In this document: positions 18,189 through 27,010 of the stretch, in pieces
How the letters are laid out: the number at the start of each line of letters is the position of its first letter
Position numbering within the stretch: the first letter of the stretch is position 1
From: Microbacterium kyungheense
GTDB taxonomy: Bacteria > Actinomycetota > Actinomycetes > Actinomycetales > Microbacteriaceae
Direction of reading: 5' to 3'
Length of the DNA: 64,000 bases
Assembly (NCBI RefSeq): GCF_006783905.1
Contig: NZ_VFPE01000005.1
Location: 1-64,000 of the forward strand
Notes under the pieces: generated by a model
Told to the model about the DNA's origin: nothing
What the model saw: only the letters and a program-made list of their open reading frames with translations
Database searches by the model: none
Made by a program: the position numbers and the translations under genes

Positions 18189-19511
18189 ATGAAGAGCTCC
18201 CCGACCAGGAGAGTGCTCCTCGCGGGTGCGGGCATCGTGGCACTGGCCCTGCCACTGGCCGCATGCAGCGGTGGCGGCGGATCCAGCGACGGAAAGGTCG
18301 AGATCAGCTATCTCACCCAGAGCGACGACCCGAACACCAATCAGGCGAAGGCGCTGATCGCCGCGTTCGAGAAGGCCAATCCCGACATCTCGGTCAAGCT
18401 CGAGACGCAGCCCGGTGGCACCGAGGGCGACAACCTGATGAAGACCAAGCTGTCGACCGACTCGATGAACGACGTCTTCCACTACAACTCGGGCTCGCTC
18501 ATGCAGGCGCTCAACCCCGACCAGACGATGGTCGACCTGAGCGATGAGGACTGGGTCAAGGATCTGACCGACGACTTCAAGGCCGTCGTCTCGACCGACA
18601 ACGGCCTGTACGGGGCCCCGTGGGGGACGTCGTTCGCCGGCGCCGTGCTCTACAACAAGAAGGTCTACGAGAAGCTCGGCCTCGAGGTGCCGACCACCTG
18701 GGACGAGTTCATCGCCAACAGCGAGAAGATCAAGGCCGAAGGGGGCGGCGTCGCGCCGATCCTGCAGTCGTTCGGCGACACGTGGACCAGCCAGCTGTTC
18801 GTGCTCGGCGACTTCGCCAACGTCTCGAAGGTCAACCCCGACTGGGCTGAGGAGTACACGGCCAACGACCCGAAGGCCAAGTACGTCGAGGAGCCCGCGT
18901 TCGCAGGCTTCGCGCACGGCGCGGAGGTGTTCGAGAAGGGCCTGCTCAACGAGGACTTCGCGTCGATGACCAACGCGCAGGCCATGAACGCCCTCGCCGA
19001 GGGCACCGGCGCGCAGTACCCGATGCTGTCGGCGACGATCTCGCAGGTCCAGCAGGACAACCCGGACCTCGTCGACGACATCGGCGTGTTCGCCCTCCCG
19101 GCCGCCGACGCCGCCGACACCGCGATCACGATGTGGCAGCCGAACGCGATCTACATCGCCAAGAGCACCGAGGGCGACAAGCTCGAGGCGGCCAAGAAGT
19201 TCGTGGCCTTCGCCAACTCCGAAGAAGGCTGCCAGGTGCAGAACGAGGGCGGCTCCATCGCCGGCCCGTACGTGACCAGCGCGTGCACCCTGCCCGACGA
19301 CGTGCCCGGTCTGGTCAACGACATCCAGGCGTACTTCGACTCCGGCGCCACGGGGTCTGCGCTCGAGTTCCTCTCGCCCATCAAGGGACCGAACCTCGAG
19401 AACATCACCGTCGCGGTCGGCTCGGGCATCACGCCCGCCGAAGAGGGCGCGGCGCAGTACGACGACGATGTGAAGAAGCAGGCACAGCAGCTGGGCCTCG
19501 AGGGCTGGTGA
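18189..19511 (+). CDS. Sugar ABC transporter substrate-binding lipoprotein
   Basis: 440 residues. A lipoprotein signal peptide (twin Arg near the start, hydrophobic core, lipobox LAAC at about residue 24) is followed by an extracellular MalE-type (family 1) binding protein. It feeds the two permeases that follow; no ATPase gene is present, so a shared MsiK-type ATPase is expected, as usual in actinobacteria. ATG 18189 has AGGAGGT 7 nt upstream. Context suggests rhamnose or rhamnose-containing oligosaccharides as ligand. A strong hairpin after the gene probably keeps its expression above that of the permeases. Confidence 0.92.
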   Translation: MKSSPTRRVLLAGAGIVALALPLAACSGGGGSSDGKVEISYLTQSDDPNTNQAKALIAAFEKANPDISVKLETQPGGTEGDNLMKTKLSTDSMNDVFHYNSGSLMQALNPDQTMVDLSDEDWVKDLTDDFKAVVSTDNGLYGAPWGTSFAGAVLYNKKVYEKLGLEVPTTWDEFIANSEKIKAEGGGVAPILQSFGDTWTSQLFVLGDFANVSKVNPDWAEEYTANDPKAKYVEEPAFAGFAHGAEVFEKGLLNEDFASMTNAQAMNALAEGTGAQYPMLSATISQVQQDNPDLVDDIGVFALPAADAADTAITMWQPNAIYIAKSTEGDKLEAAKKFVAFANSEEGCQVQNEGGSIAGPYVTSACTLPDDVPGLVNDIQAYFDSGATGSALEFLSPIKGPNLENITVAVGSGITPAEEGAAQYDDDVKKQAQQLGLEGW

Positions 19512-19545
19512 TCAGGTACTCGATCCGCTGAGATCAGGTAAGACC

Positions 19546-19574
19546 CGGGGCCGGCGGCCACGCCGCCGGCCCCG
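19546..19574 (+). terminator. Hairpin between binding protein and permease genes (attenuator)
   Basis: A perfect 13-bp stem CGGGGCCGGCGGC (19546-19558 with 19562-19574), loop CAC, followed by TTTC. It lies in the 81-bp gap and probably causes partial termination or 3'-end protection of the binding-protein message. Confidence 0.7.
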
Positions 19575-19592
19575 TTTCACGAAGGAGTGAAC

Positions 19593-20525
19593 ATGACGAC
19601 CGCAGTCGCGCCCACCGCCGCGGCACCGCCCGCCCCGACGCCCGGCCCGGCGCCGAAGAAGCGCAAAGGCATCCGCAGCCCGTACCCGAGCTGGTTCTAC
19701 ATCCCGGCCGCCGTGCTGTTCATCGTGTTCTTCGCGGTGCCGACCTTCGCGTCCTTCTACTTCTCGTTGACCCGGTGGACGCTCTTCGACGTCCAGTTCA
19801 TCGGCTTCGACAACTTCGTGCAGTTCTTCCAGGAGCCCCAGCTCGTGCAGGGCTTCGTGAACACCTTCATCTACGGGTTCGTCACGTCGGCGGCGAAGGT
19901 CGTCCTCGGCCTGGCGCTCGCGCTGCTGCTGACCGGCCCGACCCTCGGGCGCGGCTACCTCCGCGCCGTGGTGTTCTTCCCGGTGCTCGTCTCGACGATC
20001 GGCGTCGGTCTCACCTTCAAGGCCTTGCTGGACCCGTTCCACGGTGTCGTGAACGGCGTGCTCGGGTTCTTCAATCTGCCCGAGCCCGGCTGGTACACCG
20101 ATCCGAACCTCGCTCTGCTGACCGTCGCCGGAGTCGACATCTGGAAGGGCGTCGGCATCGCGACGCTGATCTTCATGGCGGGCATCGTCGCGATCCCCGC
20201 CGAGTACTTCGAAGCCGCCCGCATGGACGGCGCCGGGGCGTGGTCGGTGTTCCGCAACATCACGCTGCCGCTGGTGCGCCCCGCCACGGCGACGGTGATC
20301 ATCCTGTCGCTGATCGGCGGCCTTCGGGAGTTCGCCATGATCTGGGCGATGACCAAGGGCGGCCCCGGCTTCAGCAGCGACGTCATCGCGTCCGTCATCT
20401 ACAAGCAGTACCAGGCCGGTTTCTTCGGTCTGTCCACCGCGGGCAACGTCATCCTGTTCATCGTCGTCACGGCGATCATGGTGCCGGTGTCGTGGTTCCT
20501 CAACAGAAGGGAGGCGGAGCTGTGA
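19593..20525 (+). CDS. Sugar ABC transporter permease, MalF type
   Basis: 310 residues with a proline/alanine-rich cytoplasmic N-terminus and six predicted membrane helices. The binding-protein-dependent loop EYFEAARMDGAGAWSVFRNI (about 206-225) is the EAA motif that contacts the ATPase. ATG 19593 has GAAGGAG at 19581. The stop overlaps the next start (GTGA). Confidence 0.92.
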   Translation: MTTAVAPTAAAPPAPTPGPAPKKRKGIRSPYPSWFYIPAAVLFIVFFAVPTFASFYFSLTRWTLFDVQFIGFDNFVQFFQEPQLVQGFVNTFIYGFVTSAAKVVLGLALALLLTGPTLGRGYLRAVVFFPVLVSTIGVGLTFKALLDPFHGVVNGVLGFFNLPEPGWYTDPNLALLTVAGVDIWKGVGIATLIFMAGIVAIPAEYFEAARMDGAGAWSVFRNITLPLVRPATATVIILSLIGGLREFAMIWAMTKGGPGFSSDVIASVIYKQYQAGFFGLSTAGNVILFIVVTAIMVPVSWFLNRREAEL

Positions 20526-21442
20526 CCGTCACCGAGACCCGGACCCTCACCACCGCCGATGCCCGCAGGCTGCGCGGCCGTCGCCCCAAGGAGGACCGCC
20601 GCCCGATGACGCTGCGCCGCTGGCTGCGCACGTACCTCGTCGGCATCATCGCGATCATCGTGTCGGTCGTGGTCTTCCTCGTGCCGTTCATCTTCGTGTT
20701 CCTGCAGGCCTCGAAGGACTCCAGAGAGGCGGGCCTGGTCCAGTTCAGCCTTCCCACGGAGTGGCAGTTCTGGCCGAACTTCCTCGACACCGTCCAGAAG
20801 AACGACTACCAGGTGCTCTGGGCGTTCCTGTGGACGACGATCATCACCGTCTTCAGCTGCGCGATCATGGTGGTCTTCGCCGCCATGGTGGGCTACGTGC
20901 TCCAGCGCAAGCGGTCGCGCCTCAACCCGATCATCAACTTCTTCGTGCTGGCGGCGCTCATCGTCCCACCGGCGGTCGTTCCCACCATCTGGGTGCTGCA
21001 GACCGTCGGGCTGTTCAAGACCATCCCGGGGATGGTGCTGATCGAGGCCACGTTCGGGCTCGCGTTCTGCATCCTGCTGTTCCGGGCCTTCGTCGCCACG
21101 ATCCCCCGAGAGCTGGACGAGGCGGCGATCATCGACGGAGCCGGGCCCATGCGCCTGTTCTTCGCGGTCGTCCTGCCGCTGCTGAAGCCCGTCATCGTCA
21201 CCGTCATCGTCGTGCAGGCGGTGTTCGTCTACGGCGACTTCCAGAACCCGCTGTACTTCCTCCCCGGCAACGACTACCCGACGGTCCAGCTCGGCCTGTA
21301 CAACTTCCAGAGCCAGACCGTGAGCCAGTTCAACCTGCTCTTCATGTACATCCTGCTCACGACGATCCCGCCGCTGATCATGTACATCTTCTTCAACCGC
21401 CAGATCGTCGCCGGCATGACAAGCGGAGCGATCAAGGGCTGA
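20522..21442 (+). CDS. Sugar ABC transporter permease, MalG type
   Basis: 306 residues, six predicted membrane helices, with the EAA loop ELDEAAIIDGAGPMRLFFAV (about 198-217). The GTG start overlaps the preceding stop by 4 bp and GGAGGCGGA lies upstream. The stop overlaps the next gene's ATG by one base, so the nucleotidyltransferase belongs to the same operon. Confidence 0.92.
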   Translation: MTVTETRTLTTADARRLRGRRPKEDRRPMTLRRWLRTYLVGIIAIIVSVVVFLVPFIFVFLQASKDSREAGLVQFSLPTEWQFWPNFLDTVQKNDYQVLWAFLWTTIITVFSCAIMVVFAAMVGYVLQRKRSRLNPIINFFVLAALIVPPAVVPTIWVLQTVGLFKTIPGMVLIEATFGLAFCILLFRAFVATIPRELDEAAIIDGAGPMRLFFAVVLPLLKPVIVTVIVVQAVFVYGDFQNPLYFLPGNDYPTVQLGLYNFQSQTVSQFNLLFMYILLTTIPPLIMYIFFNRQIVAGMTSGAIKG

Positions 21443-22224
21443 TGGAGCAGCACGAGCGGGCGCTCGCCGCGTACGTGGATTCGGTGCGCGGCGAGCCCGG
21501 CGCCCTCGGGGTCGTGCTCGTCGGCTCGGTCGCGCAGGGCCACGAGCGCGCGGACTCGGACGTCGACGTCTACTTCGTGGTGGACGACGACCGCTTCGCC
21601 GCCGAGACGGCGCGGGGCCGCTTCGCGTGGGTCGAGCGTCAGGATGCCGACTACCCGGGCTCGTACCTCGACGTCAAGCTCGCGAGCCCGACGTATCTGG
21701 CGGCCGCGGTCGAGCGGGCCGACGACCCCACGCGGGCCTCGTTCCTCGGGGCCCGCGTCGCGTGGAGCGCTCTGCCGGGGCTCGACGACACCGTGGCCCG
21801 CATCGCCACGCTCCCCGACGGCGTCTGGGACGAGCGCATCCGCTCACACGTCGCGCAGGCGCGGCTGTACGGCGGGTACTTCCTGCGGCAGGCGGTCGAG
21901 CGCGGTGACGAGTTCCTGCGGCGCCACGCGGGACTGCACCTCGCGCTCGCGGCCGCGCGCGCGGCACTTGCGGCGAACCGGGTCATGCTGCCCGGCCCGA
22001 AGTACGTCTCGAAGCTCGTGCATGCGGCATCCACTCCCGAAGGCTTTCTCAGCGCGTGGGAGCGCGTGGTCGACGATCCCGACACGGCGTCGGGCGCCGA
22101 TCTGCTGCGCGCCCTCGACGCCTGGCTGGGCGCGGATCTCCCGGCCGACGACACGCTGTCGGTGTTCATCCGCGACAACGAGCTGCACTGGCTGCGAGGC
22201 GGTGTCCCCGCCGAGTTCTGGTGA
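21442..22224 (+). CDS. Nucleotidyltransferase-fold protein in the sugar transport operon
   Basis: 260 residues. The N-terminal ~100 residues are a minimal nucleotidyltransferase (Pol-beta/KNTase) domain: GSVAQGHERADSDVDVYFVV (about 31-50) has the Gly-Ser and the two metal-binding Asp residues, and a third acidic residue lies in SYLDVKL. The rest is helical, as in aminoglycoside-nucleotidyltransferase-like proteins. Translation is coupled to the permease stop (TGATG). It may adenylylate a small molecule or protein; nothing here fixes the substrate. Such a gene is unusual in a sugar operon. Confidence 0.8.
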   Translation: MEQHERALAAYVDSVRGEPGALGVVLVGSVAQGHERADSDVDVYFVVDDDRFAAETARGRFAWVERQDADYPGSYLDVKLASPTYLAAAVERADDPTRASFLGARVAWSALPGLDDTVARIATLPDGVWDERIRSHVAQARLYGGYFLRQAVERGDEFLRRHAGLHLALAAARAALAANRVMLPGPKYVSKLVHAASTPEGFLSAWERVVDDPDTASGADLLRALDAWLGADLPADDTLSVFIRDNELHWLRGGVPAEFW

Positions 22225-22236
22225 GCGCTTTCCCAC

Positions 22237-22278
22237 TTGCGGAGCGGCGAGCGAACATCTATCGTTGAAACGATTCAT
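22237..22278 (+). promoter_or_regulatory. Predicted rha operon promoter with operator
   Basis: TTGCGG (22237-22242), 17 bp, TATCGT (22260-22265), then the operator-like TTGAAACGATTCAT (22265-22278) over the expected start of transcription. GAGCGCTTTCC just upstream (22224-22234) resembles the GAGCGCTTCC core at 32499 and may be a second site. Confidence 0.6.
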
Positions 22279-22324
22279 GAACGGATGCCCCGCCACGAGG
22301 CATCCACGATCCACAGGAGTCCCG

Positions 22325-22720
22325 ATGACGAGCCCCACCGCGACGAAGCGTGTGTGCTTCCAGCTCGTGGTCCGCCCCGAGCTGCTCGACGAGTACATCG
22401 CCCGGCACACCCCGGTGTGGCCCGAGATGCTGGCCGAGATCGCCGCGGCCGGACGCCGCAACTACTCGCTCTTCCTGGGCGACGGCGGCCGGCTCATCGG
22501 CTACTACGAGACCGACGACGACGAGGCCGCGCAGGCCTACCTCGCGAACTCCGAGGTCGCCGCCCGCTGGGAGGCCGAGATGGGCCGCTTCTTCGTCGGC
22601 CTCGACGGCCGGCCCGACCAGGCGGCCACTCCCCTCACCGAGATCTTCAACCTCCACGACCAATTGACCGCCGCGCAGGCTCCGGTCACCGCATCCGAGA
22701 ACGAGAGCACCGCATCATGA
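22325..22720 (+). CDS. rhaM: L-rhamnose mutarotase
   Basis: 131 residues, family of L-rhamnose mutarotases (COG3254), dimeric alpha/beta ferredoxin-like fold. It interconverts alpha and beta anomers of L-rhamnose before isomerisation. The conserved CFQLVVRPELLDEYIARHTP start, NYSLFL and the C-terminal EIFNL are visible; the last ~15 residues are a non-conserved tail. The ribosome site AGGAG precedes ATG 22325. ATGA overlap with the isomerase gene shows tight coupling. Confidence 0.9.
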   Translation: MTSPTATKRVCFQLVVRPELLDEYIARHTPVWPEMLAEIAAAGRRNYSLFLGDGGRLIGYYETDDDEAAQAYLANSEVAARWEAEMGRFFVGLDGRPDQAATPLTEIFNLHDQLTAAQAPVTASENESTAS

Positions 22721-23883
22721 CGACGCTGTCACCCGACATCCTGTCCACGCTCGAAGGCCAGGGCATCGAGCTGCCCAGCTGGGCGTTCGGCAACTCCGGC
22801 ACCCGCTTCCGCGTGTTCACCACGCCCGGCACGCCCCGCGACCCGTACGAGAAGATCGCCGACGCGGCGCAGGTCAACGCCTTCACGAAGCTCGCACCGA
22901 GCGTCGCGCTGCACATCCCGTGGGACAAGGTCGACGACTACTCCGACCTGCGCCGTCACGCCGAGGACCTGGGCGTCACCCTCGGCACCATCAACTCGAA
23001 CACCTTCCAGGACGAGGACTACAAGTTCGGGGCGCTCACGCACCACGACGACCGCATCCGTCAGAAGGCCATCGACCACCACTTCGAGTGCATCGACATC
23101 ATGCACGCGACCGGCTCGCGCGACCTGAAGATCTGGCTCGCCGAGGGCTCGAACTACCCGGGCCAGGGCGACATGCGGGCCCGCCAGGACCGCCTGCAGG
23201 ACTCGCTGCAGCAGATCTACGCGCGCCTCGGCGACGAGCAGCGCCTCGTGCTCGAGTACAAGTTCTTCGAGCCGGCGTTCTATCACACCGACGTTCCCGA
23301 CTGGGGCACCTCGTACGCGCAGGTCGCCGCGCTCGGCGACAAGGCGATGGTGTGCCTCGACACCGGCCACCACGCGCCGGGCACGAACATCGAGTTCATC
23401 GTCATGCAGCTGCTGCGCCTCGGAAAGCTCGGCTCGTTCGACTTCAACTCGCGCTTCTACGCCGACGACGACCTCATCGTGGGCGCCGCCGACCCGTTCC
23501 AGCTGTTCCGCATCATCTTCGAGGTCGTCCGCGGCGGCGGGCTCAACAACCCCGATGTCGCGTTCATGCTCGACCAGTGCCACAACATCGAAGACAAGAT
23601 CCCCGGCCAGATCCGCTCGGTGCTCAACGTCCAGGAGATGACGGCCCGCGCCCTGCTCGTGGACCGCGACGCGCTCGCGGCAGCCCAGCAGGCGAACGAC
23701 GTGCTGGCGGCCAACGCCGTCTTCATGGACGCGTTCTACACCGACGTGCGTCCGGCGCTGGCATCGTGGCGCGAGGAGCGCGGACTCGCTGCCGACCCGA
23801 TGGCCGCGTACGCGGCATCCGGCTACCAGTCGAAGATCGCAGCCGACCGCGTCGGCGGCACCCAGGCCGGCTGGGGCGCGTAA
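22717..23883 (+). CDS. rhaI: L-rhamnose isomerase, RhaI type
   Basis: 388 residues, a TIM-barrel aldose-ketose isomerase of the Pseudomonas stutzeri L-RhI type, not the E. coli RhaA type. Visible metal/substrate motifs: LEYKFFEPAFYHTDVPDWGT (Glu of the metal site), CLDTGHHAPGTNIEF (Asp/His) and FDFNSRFYADDDLIVG (two Asp ligands). It converts L-rhamnose to L-rhamnulose with Mn2+/Co2+-type metals; family enzymes also act on rare sugars. It starts within the rhaM stop. A strong hairpin follows 14 bp after the stop. Confidence 0.94.
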   Translation: MTTLSPDILSTLEGQGIELPSWAFGNSGTRFRVFTTPGTPRDPYEKIADAAQVNAFTKLAPSVALHIPWDKVDDYSDLRRHAEDLGVTLGTINSNTFQDEDYKFGALTHHDDRIRQKAIDHHFECIDIMHATGSRDLKIWLAEGSNYPGQGDMRARQDRLQDSLQQIYARLGDEQRLVLEYKFFEPAFYHTDVPDWGTSYAQVAALGDKAMVCLDTGHHAPGTNIEFIVMQLLRLGKLGSFDFNSRFYADDDLIVGAADPFQLFRIIFEVVRGGGLNNPDVAFMLDQCHNIEDKIPGQIRSVLNVQEMTARALLVDRDALAAAQQANDVLAANAVFMDAFYTDVRPALASWREERGLAADPMAAYAASGYQSKIAADRVGGTQAGWGA

Positions 23884-23897
23884 GCCCCTCTCAGACA

Positions 23898-23936
23898 CAC
23901 CCGGGGCGCGGGCTGCCGATCCCCGCGCCCCGGGTG
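23898..23936 (+). terminator. Hairpin after rhaI
   Basis: A perfect 15-bp stem CACCCGGGGCGCGGG (23898-23912) with 23922-23936, loop of 9 nt, inside the 76-bp gap before the esterase gene. As later genes belong to the same pathway, partial termination is likelier than a full stop. Confidence 0.7.
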
Positions 23937-23959
23937 CACCACCGAATCCGAAGGACACC

Positions 23960-24844
23960 ATGAGCGAGCCCTACTCCGCCGCCGACGGCCTCGTGCGCGT
24001 CTATCCCGCACGCGAGCCGAACGGCACCGGCCTGGTCTGGGCGCACGGCGGCGCGTTCGCCTTCGGCGACCTCGACATGCCCGAGTCCGACTGGGTCGCC
24101 TCGCAGCTGGCGGCCCGCGGCACGACGGTCGTGTCGGTGGACTACCGCCTCGCGCCTGTTCCCGACGGGTGGGATGCCGCCGGCCGCGGCCCCGGCGGGC
24201 ACCACTACCCCGCGGCATCCGACGACATGCTGACGGCGTGGTCGTGGGCCGTCGACAACGCGGACCGCCTGCGCGTGGACCGCAACCGCCTCGCGATCGG
24301 CGGCACGAGCGCGGGCGGAAACCTCGCCGCCGGTGCCGCGCTGCGGCTCATCGAACGTCGCGCCGACGTGCGCCCCGCCCTCGCGCTGCTCGCCTACCCG
24401 ACCCTGCTCGCCGTGCAGCCCGACCCCGGTGCGGCGCTGCGCGCGGCGCTGGACGCCCAGCCCGAGGCCGACCGGTTCGGGCCCGAGATGGTGCTCGCGA
24501 TGTACGAGAACTATCTCGGCGGCCCCGTCGACCGCGCCCCGCTCGGTGCCGTCCCTGGCCGCGCGCGGCCCGTCGACCTGGTGCAGTTCCCGCCGACGCT
24601 CATGGTCAACGGCGAGGTCGACGAGCTGCGGGTGTCGGGCGAGGCCTTCGCCGCGGCGCTGCGCGCCGCCGGACGCCCGGTGGAGGTCATCGCCGAGCCG
24701 GGCACCGAGCACGGCCATCTGAACCGCCCCGAAGAGCCGGCGGCATCCCTCACCCTCCACCGTTTCGCGACCCGCCTCGCCGCGCTGTCCGCGGCCACCA
24801 CCACTCCCCTGTCGCCGTCTGTCGCCACCGGCGGCAGATCCTGA
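23960..24844 (+). CDS. Alpha/beta hydrolase, hormone-sensitive-lipase-like esterase
   Basis: 294 residues. The oxyanion-hole WAHGGAFAFGD (about 28-38), nucleophile elbow IGGTSAGGNLA (Ser near 117), and the distal acid/His region NGEVDELRVSGE ... GTEHGHLN complete an HSL-family (family IV) esterase. No signal peptide, so it acts in the cytoplasm. Located between rhaI and the aldolase gene, it may remove acetyl or other esters from rhamnose-containing saccharides; the substrate is inferred from context only. ATG 23960 is preceded by CCGAAGGACACC. Confidence 0.85.
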   Translation: MSEPYSAADGLVRVYPAREPNGTGLVWAHGGAFAFGDLDMPESDWVASQLAARGTTVVSVDYRLAPVPDGWDAAGRGPGGHHYPAASDDMLTAWSWAVDNADRLRVDRNRLAIGGTSAGGNLAAGAALRLIERRADVRPALALLAYPTLLAVQPDPGAALRAALDAQPEADRFGPEMVLAMYENYLGGPVDRAPLGAVPGRARPVDLVQFPPTLMVNGEVDELRVSGEAFAAALRAAGRPVEVIAEPGTEHGHLNRPEEPAASLTLHRFATRLAALSAATTTPLSPSVATGGRS

Positions 24845-24914
24845 CAGGCGACCCCGAACACTTCCGCTCCCCTGTCACGAACGACGCCCCGCAGCCGCAG
24901 ACCGTGACAGGGGA
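24804..24914. repeat. Tandem hairpins built on CCCCTGTC / GACAGGGG
   Basis: CCTGTC (24808-24813) pairs with GACAGG (24843-24848), overlapping the esterase stop. TCCCCTGTCACG (24868-24879) pairs perfectly over 12 bp with 24903-24914, ending 23 bp before the aldolase start. CTCCCCTGTC occurs twice in the same orientation (24804 and 24867), so the arms can also pair alternatively. Confidence 0.7.
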
Positions 24915-24937
24915 ACACCCAGAACGAAGGACACACC

Positions 24938-26974
24938 ATGACCAACCCGGCCGTCACCGACCTGATCACCCGGTCGAACCGTCTCGGCGCCGACCCGAAG
25001 AACACGAACTACGCCGGCGGCAACACCTCCGCCAAGGGCACCGAGACCGACCCGGTCACCGGTGAGCCGGTCGAGCTGCTGTGGGTCAAGGGCTCGGGCG
25101 GCGACCTCGGCACGCTCAAGCCCGAGGGCCTCGCGGTGCTGCGCCTGGACCGCATGCGCGCGCTCGTCGACGTCTACCCGGGCGTGGAGCGCGAGGACGA
25201 GATGGTCGCCGCGTTCGACTACTGCCTGCACGGCAAGGGCGGAGCCACCCCGTCGATCGACACCGCCATGCACGGACTGGTGGATGCCGCGCACGTGGAC
25301 CACCTGCACCCCGACGCCGGCATCGCGATCGCGACCGCCGCCGACGGCGAAGAGCTCACCGCCAAGATCTTCGGCGACAAGGTCGTGTGGGTCCCCTGGC
25401 GGCGCCCCGGCTTCCAGCTGGGCCTGGACATCGCGGCCATCAAGACACAGAACCCGCAGGCGATCGGCACGATCCTCGGCGGACACGGCATCACCGCGTG
25501 GGGCGACACGTCCGACGAGGCCGAGGCGAACTCGCTGTGGATCATCGAGACCGCGCAGGCGTACATCGACGCGAACGGCAAGGCCGACCCGTTCGGCGGC
25601 GTGCGCGGCGGGTTCGAGGCCCTGCCCGAGGCCGAGCGCCGAGCGAAGGCCGCCGCCCTCGCACCGACGATCCGCGGCCTCGCGTCCACCGACAAGCCGA
25701 TGGTCGGCCACTTCACCGACGCGGCCGTGGTCACCGACTTCCTCGCGTCCGAGAAGGCGCCGGCGCTGGCGGCGCTCGGCACCAGCTGCCCCGACCACTT
25801 CCTGCGCACCAAGGTCAAGCCGCTGATCCTCGACCTGCCCGCGTCGGCGTCGGTCGAGGCATCCATCGACCGTCTGAAGCAGCTGCACGAGGCGTACCGG
25901 GCCGACTACCAGGCGTACTACGACGCGCACGCGACCGCCGAGTCGCCCGCGATCCGCGGCGCGGACCCGCTCATCGTGCTGATCCCGGGCGTGGGCATGT
26001 TCTCGTACGGCGCGAACAAGCAGACCGCGCGCGTGGCGGGCGAGTTCTACGTCAACGCGATCAACGTCATGCGCGGCGCCGAGGCGCTGTCGACCTACAC
26101 GCCGATCTCGGACGCCGAGAAGTTCCGCATCGAGTACTGGGCGCTCGAAGAGGCCAAGCTGCAGCGGATGCCCAAGCCCAAGTCCCACCAGGGCCGCGTC
26201 GCGTTCGTCACCGGCGCCGCGTCGGGCATCGGCAAGGCCATCGCCACGCGCCTGGCCGCCGAGGGCGCCTGCGTCGTCGTCGCCGACCTCGACCTCGAGA
26301 AGGCGCAGGCCGCCGCAGCCGAGCTCGGCGGCACCGACGTCGCGATCGGCGTGGCGGCGAACGTCGCGGACGCCGACGCGATCCAGGCCGCGATGGATGC
26401 CGCCGTCCTGGCGTTCGGCGGCGTCGACCTCGTCGTCAACAACGCCGGCCTGTCGCTGTCCAAGCCGCTGCTGGAGACCACCGAGAAGGACTGGGACCTG
26501 CAGCACGACGTCATGGCCAAGGGCTCGTTCCTCGTCTCCAAGGCCGCAGCGAAGATCCTCATCGAGCAGAAGCTCGGCGGCGACGTGATCTACATCTCGT
26601 CGAAGAACTCCGTCTTCGCCGGCCCGAACAACATCGCGTACTCGGCCACCAAGGCCGATCAGGCCCACCAGGTGCGCCTGCTCGCGGTCGAGCTCGGCGA
26701 GCACGGCGTGCGCGTCAACGGCATCAACCCCGACGGCGTCGTGCGCGGCTCGGGCATCTTCGCCTCGGGCTGGGGCGCCAACCGCGCCGCCACCTACGGC
26801 GTCAAGGAAGAGGACCTCGGACAGTTCTACGCCAACCGCACGATCCTCAAGCGCGAGGTCGTCCCCGAGAACGTCGCCGACGCGGTCTACGTGCTGACCG
26901 GCCCCGAGCTCTCCCGCACCACCGGCCTGCACATCCCCGTCGACTCCGGCGTCGCCGCCGCCTTCCTGCGATGA
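24938..26974 (+). CDS. rhaEW: Bifunctional rhamnulose-1-phosphate aldolase / L-lactaldehyde dehydrogenase (RhaEW)
   Basis: 678 residues. The N-terminal ~400 are a class II aldolase/adducin domain (NTNYAGGNTSAKG, HGLVDAAHVDHLHPDA with metal His residues). The C-terminal ~260 are a short-chain dehydrogenase (VTGAASGIGKAIA for NAD binding, NNAG, and YSATKADQ with catalytic Tyr-Lys). L-rhamnulose 1-phosphate is split to dihydroxyacetone phosphate and L-lactaldehyde, which the second domain oxidises to L-lactate. This fusion replaces separate RhaD and aldehyde dehydrogenase genes and is usual in actinobacteria and bacilli. ATG 24938, with AACGAAGGAC upstream. Confidence 0.94.
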   Translation: MTNPAVTDLITRSNRLGADPKNTNYAGGNTSAKGTETDPVTGEPVELLWVKGSGGDLGTLKPEGLAVLRLDRMRALVDVYPGVEREDEMVAAFDYCLHGKGGATPSIDTAMHGLVDAAHVDHLHPDAGIAIATAADGEELTAKIFGDKVVWVPWRRPGFQLGLDIAAIKTQNPQAIGTILGGHGITAWGDTSDEAEANSLWIIETAQAYIDANGKADPFGGVRGGFEALPEAERRAKAAALAPTIRGLASTDKPMVGHFTDAAVVTDFLASEKAPALAALGTSCPDHFLRTKVKPLILDLPASASVEASIDRLKQLHEAYRADYQAYYDAHATAESPAIRGADPLIVLIPGVGMFSYGANKQTARVAGEFYVNAINVMRGAEALSTYTPISDAEKFRIEYWALEEAKLQRMPKPKSHQGRVAFVTGAASGIGKAIATRLAAEGACVVVADLDLEKAQAAAAELGGTDVAIGVAANVADADAIQAAMDAAVLAFGGVDLVVNNAGLSLSKPLLETTEKDWDLQHDVMAKGSFLVSKAAAKILIEQKLGGDVIYISSKNSVFAGPNNIAYSATKADQAHQVRLLAVELGEHGVRVNGINPDGVVRGSGIFASGWGANRAATYGVKEEDLGQFYANRTILKREVVPENVADAVYVLTGPELSRTTGLHIPVDSGVAAAFLR

Positions 26975-27010
26975 CGCGGCGCTTCCGCCCGGGGCCCACA
27001 TCCCTCCCGC

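Noticed and set aside
22717..23883. A xylose isomerase or RhaA-type enzyme
   Set aside because: Sequence motifs and position between rhaM and rhaEW fit the RhaI (P. stutzeri) type; RhaA is a different family.
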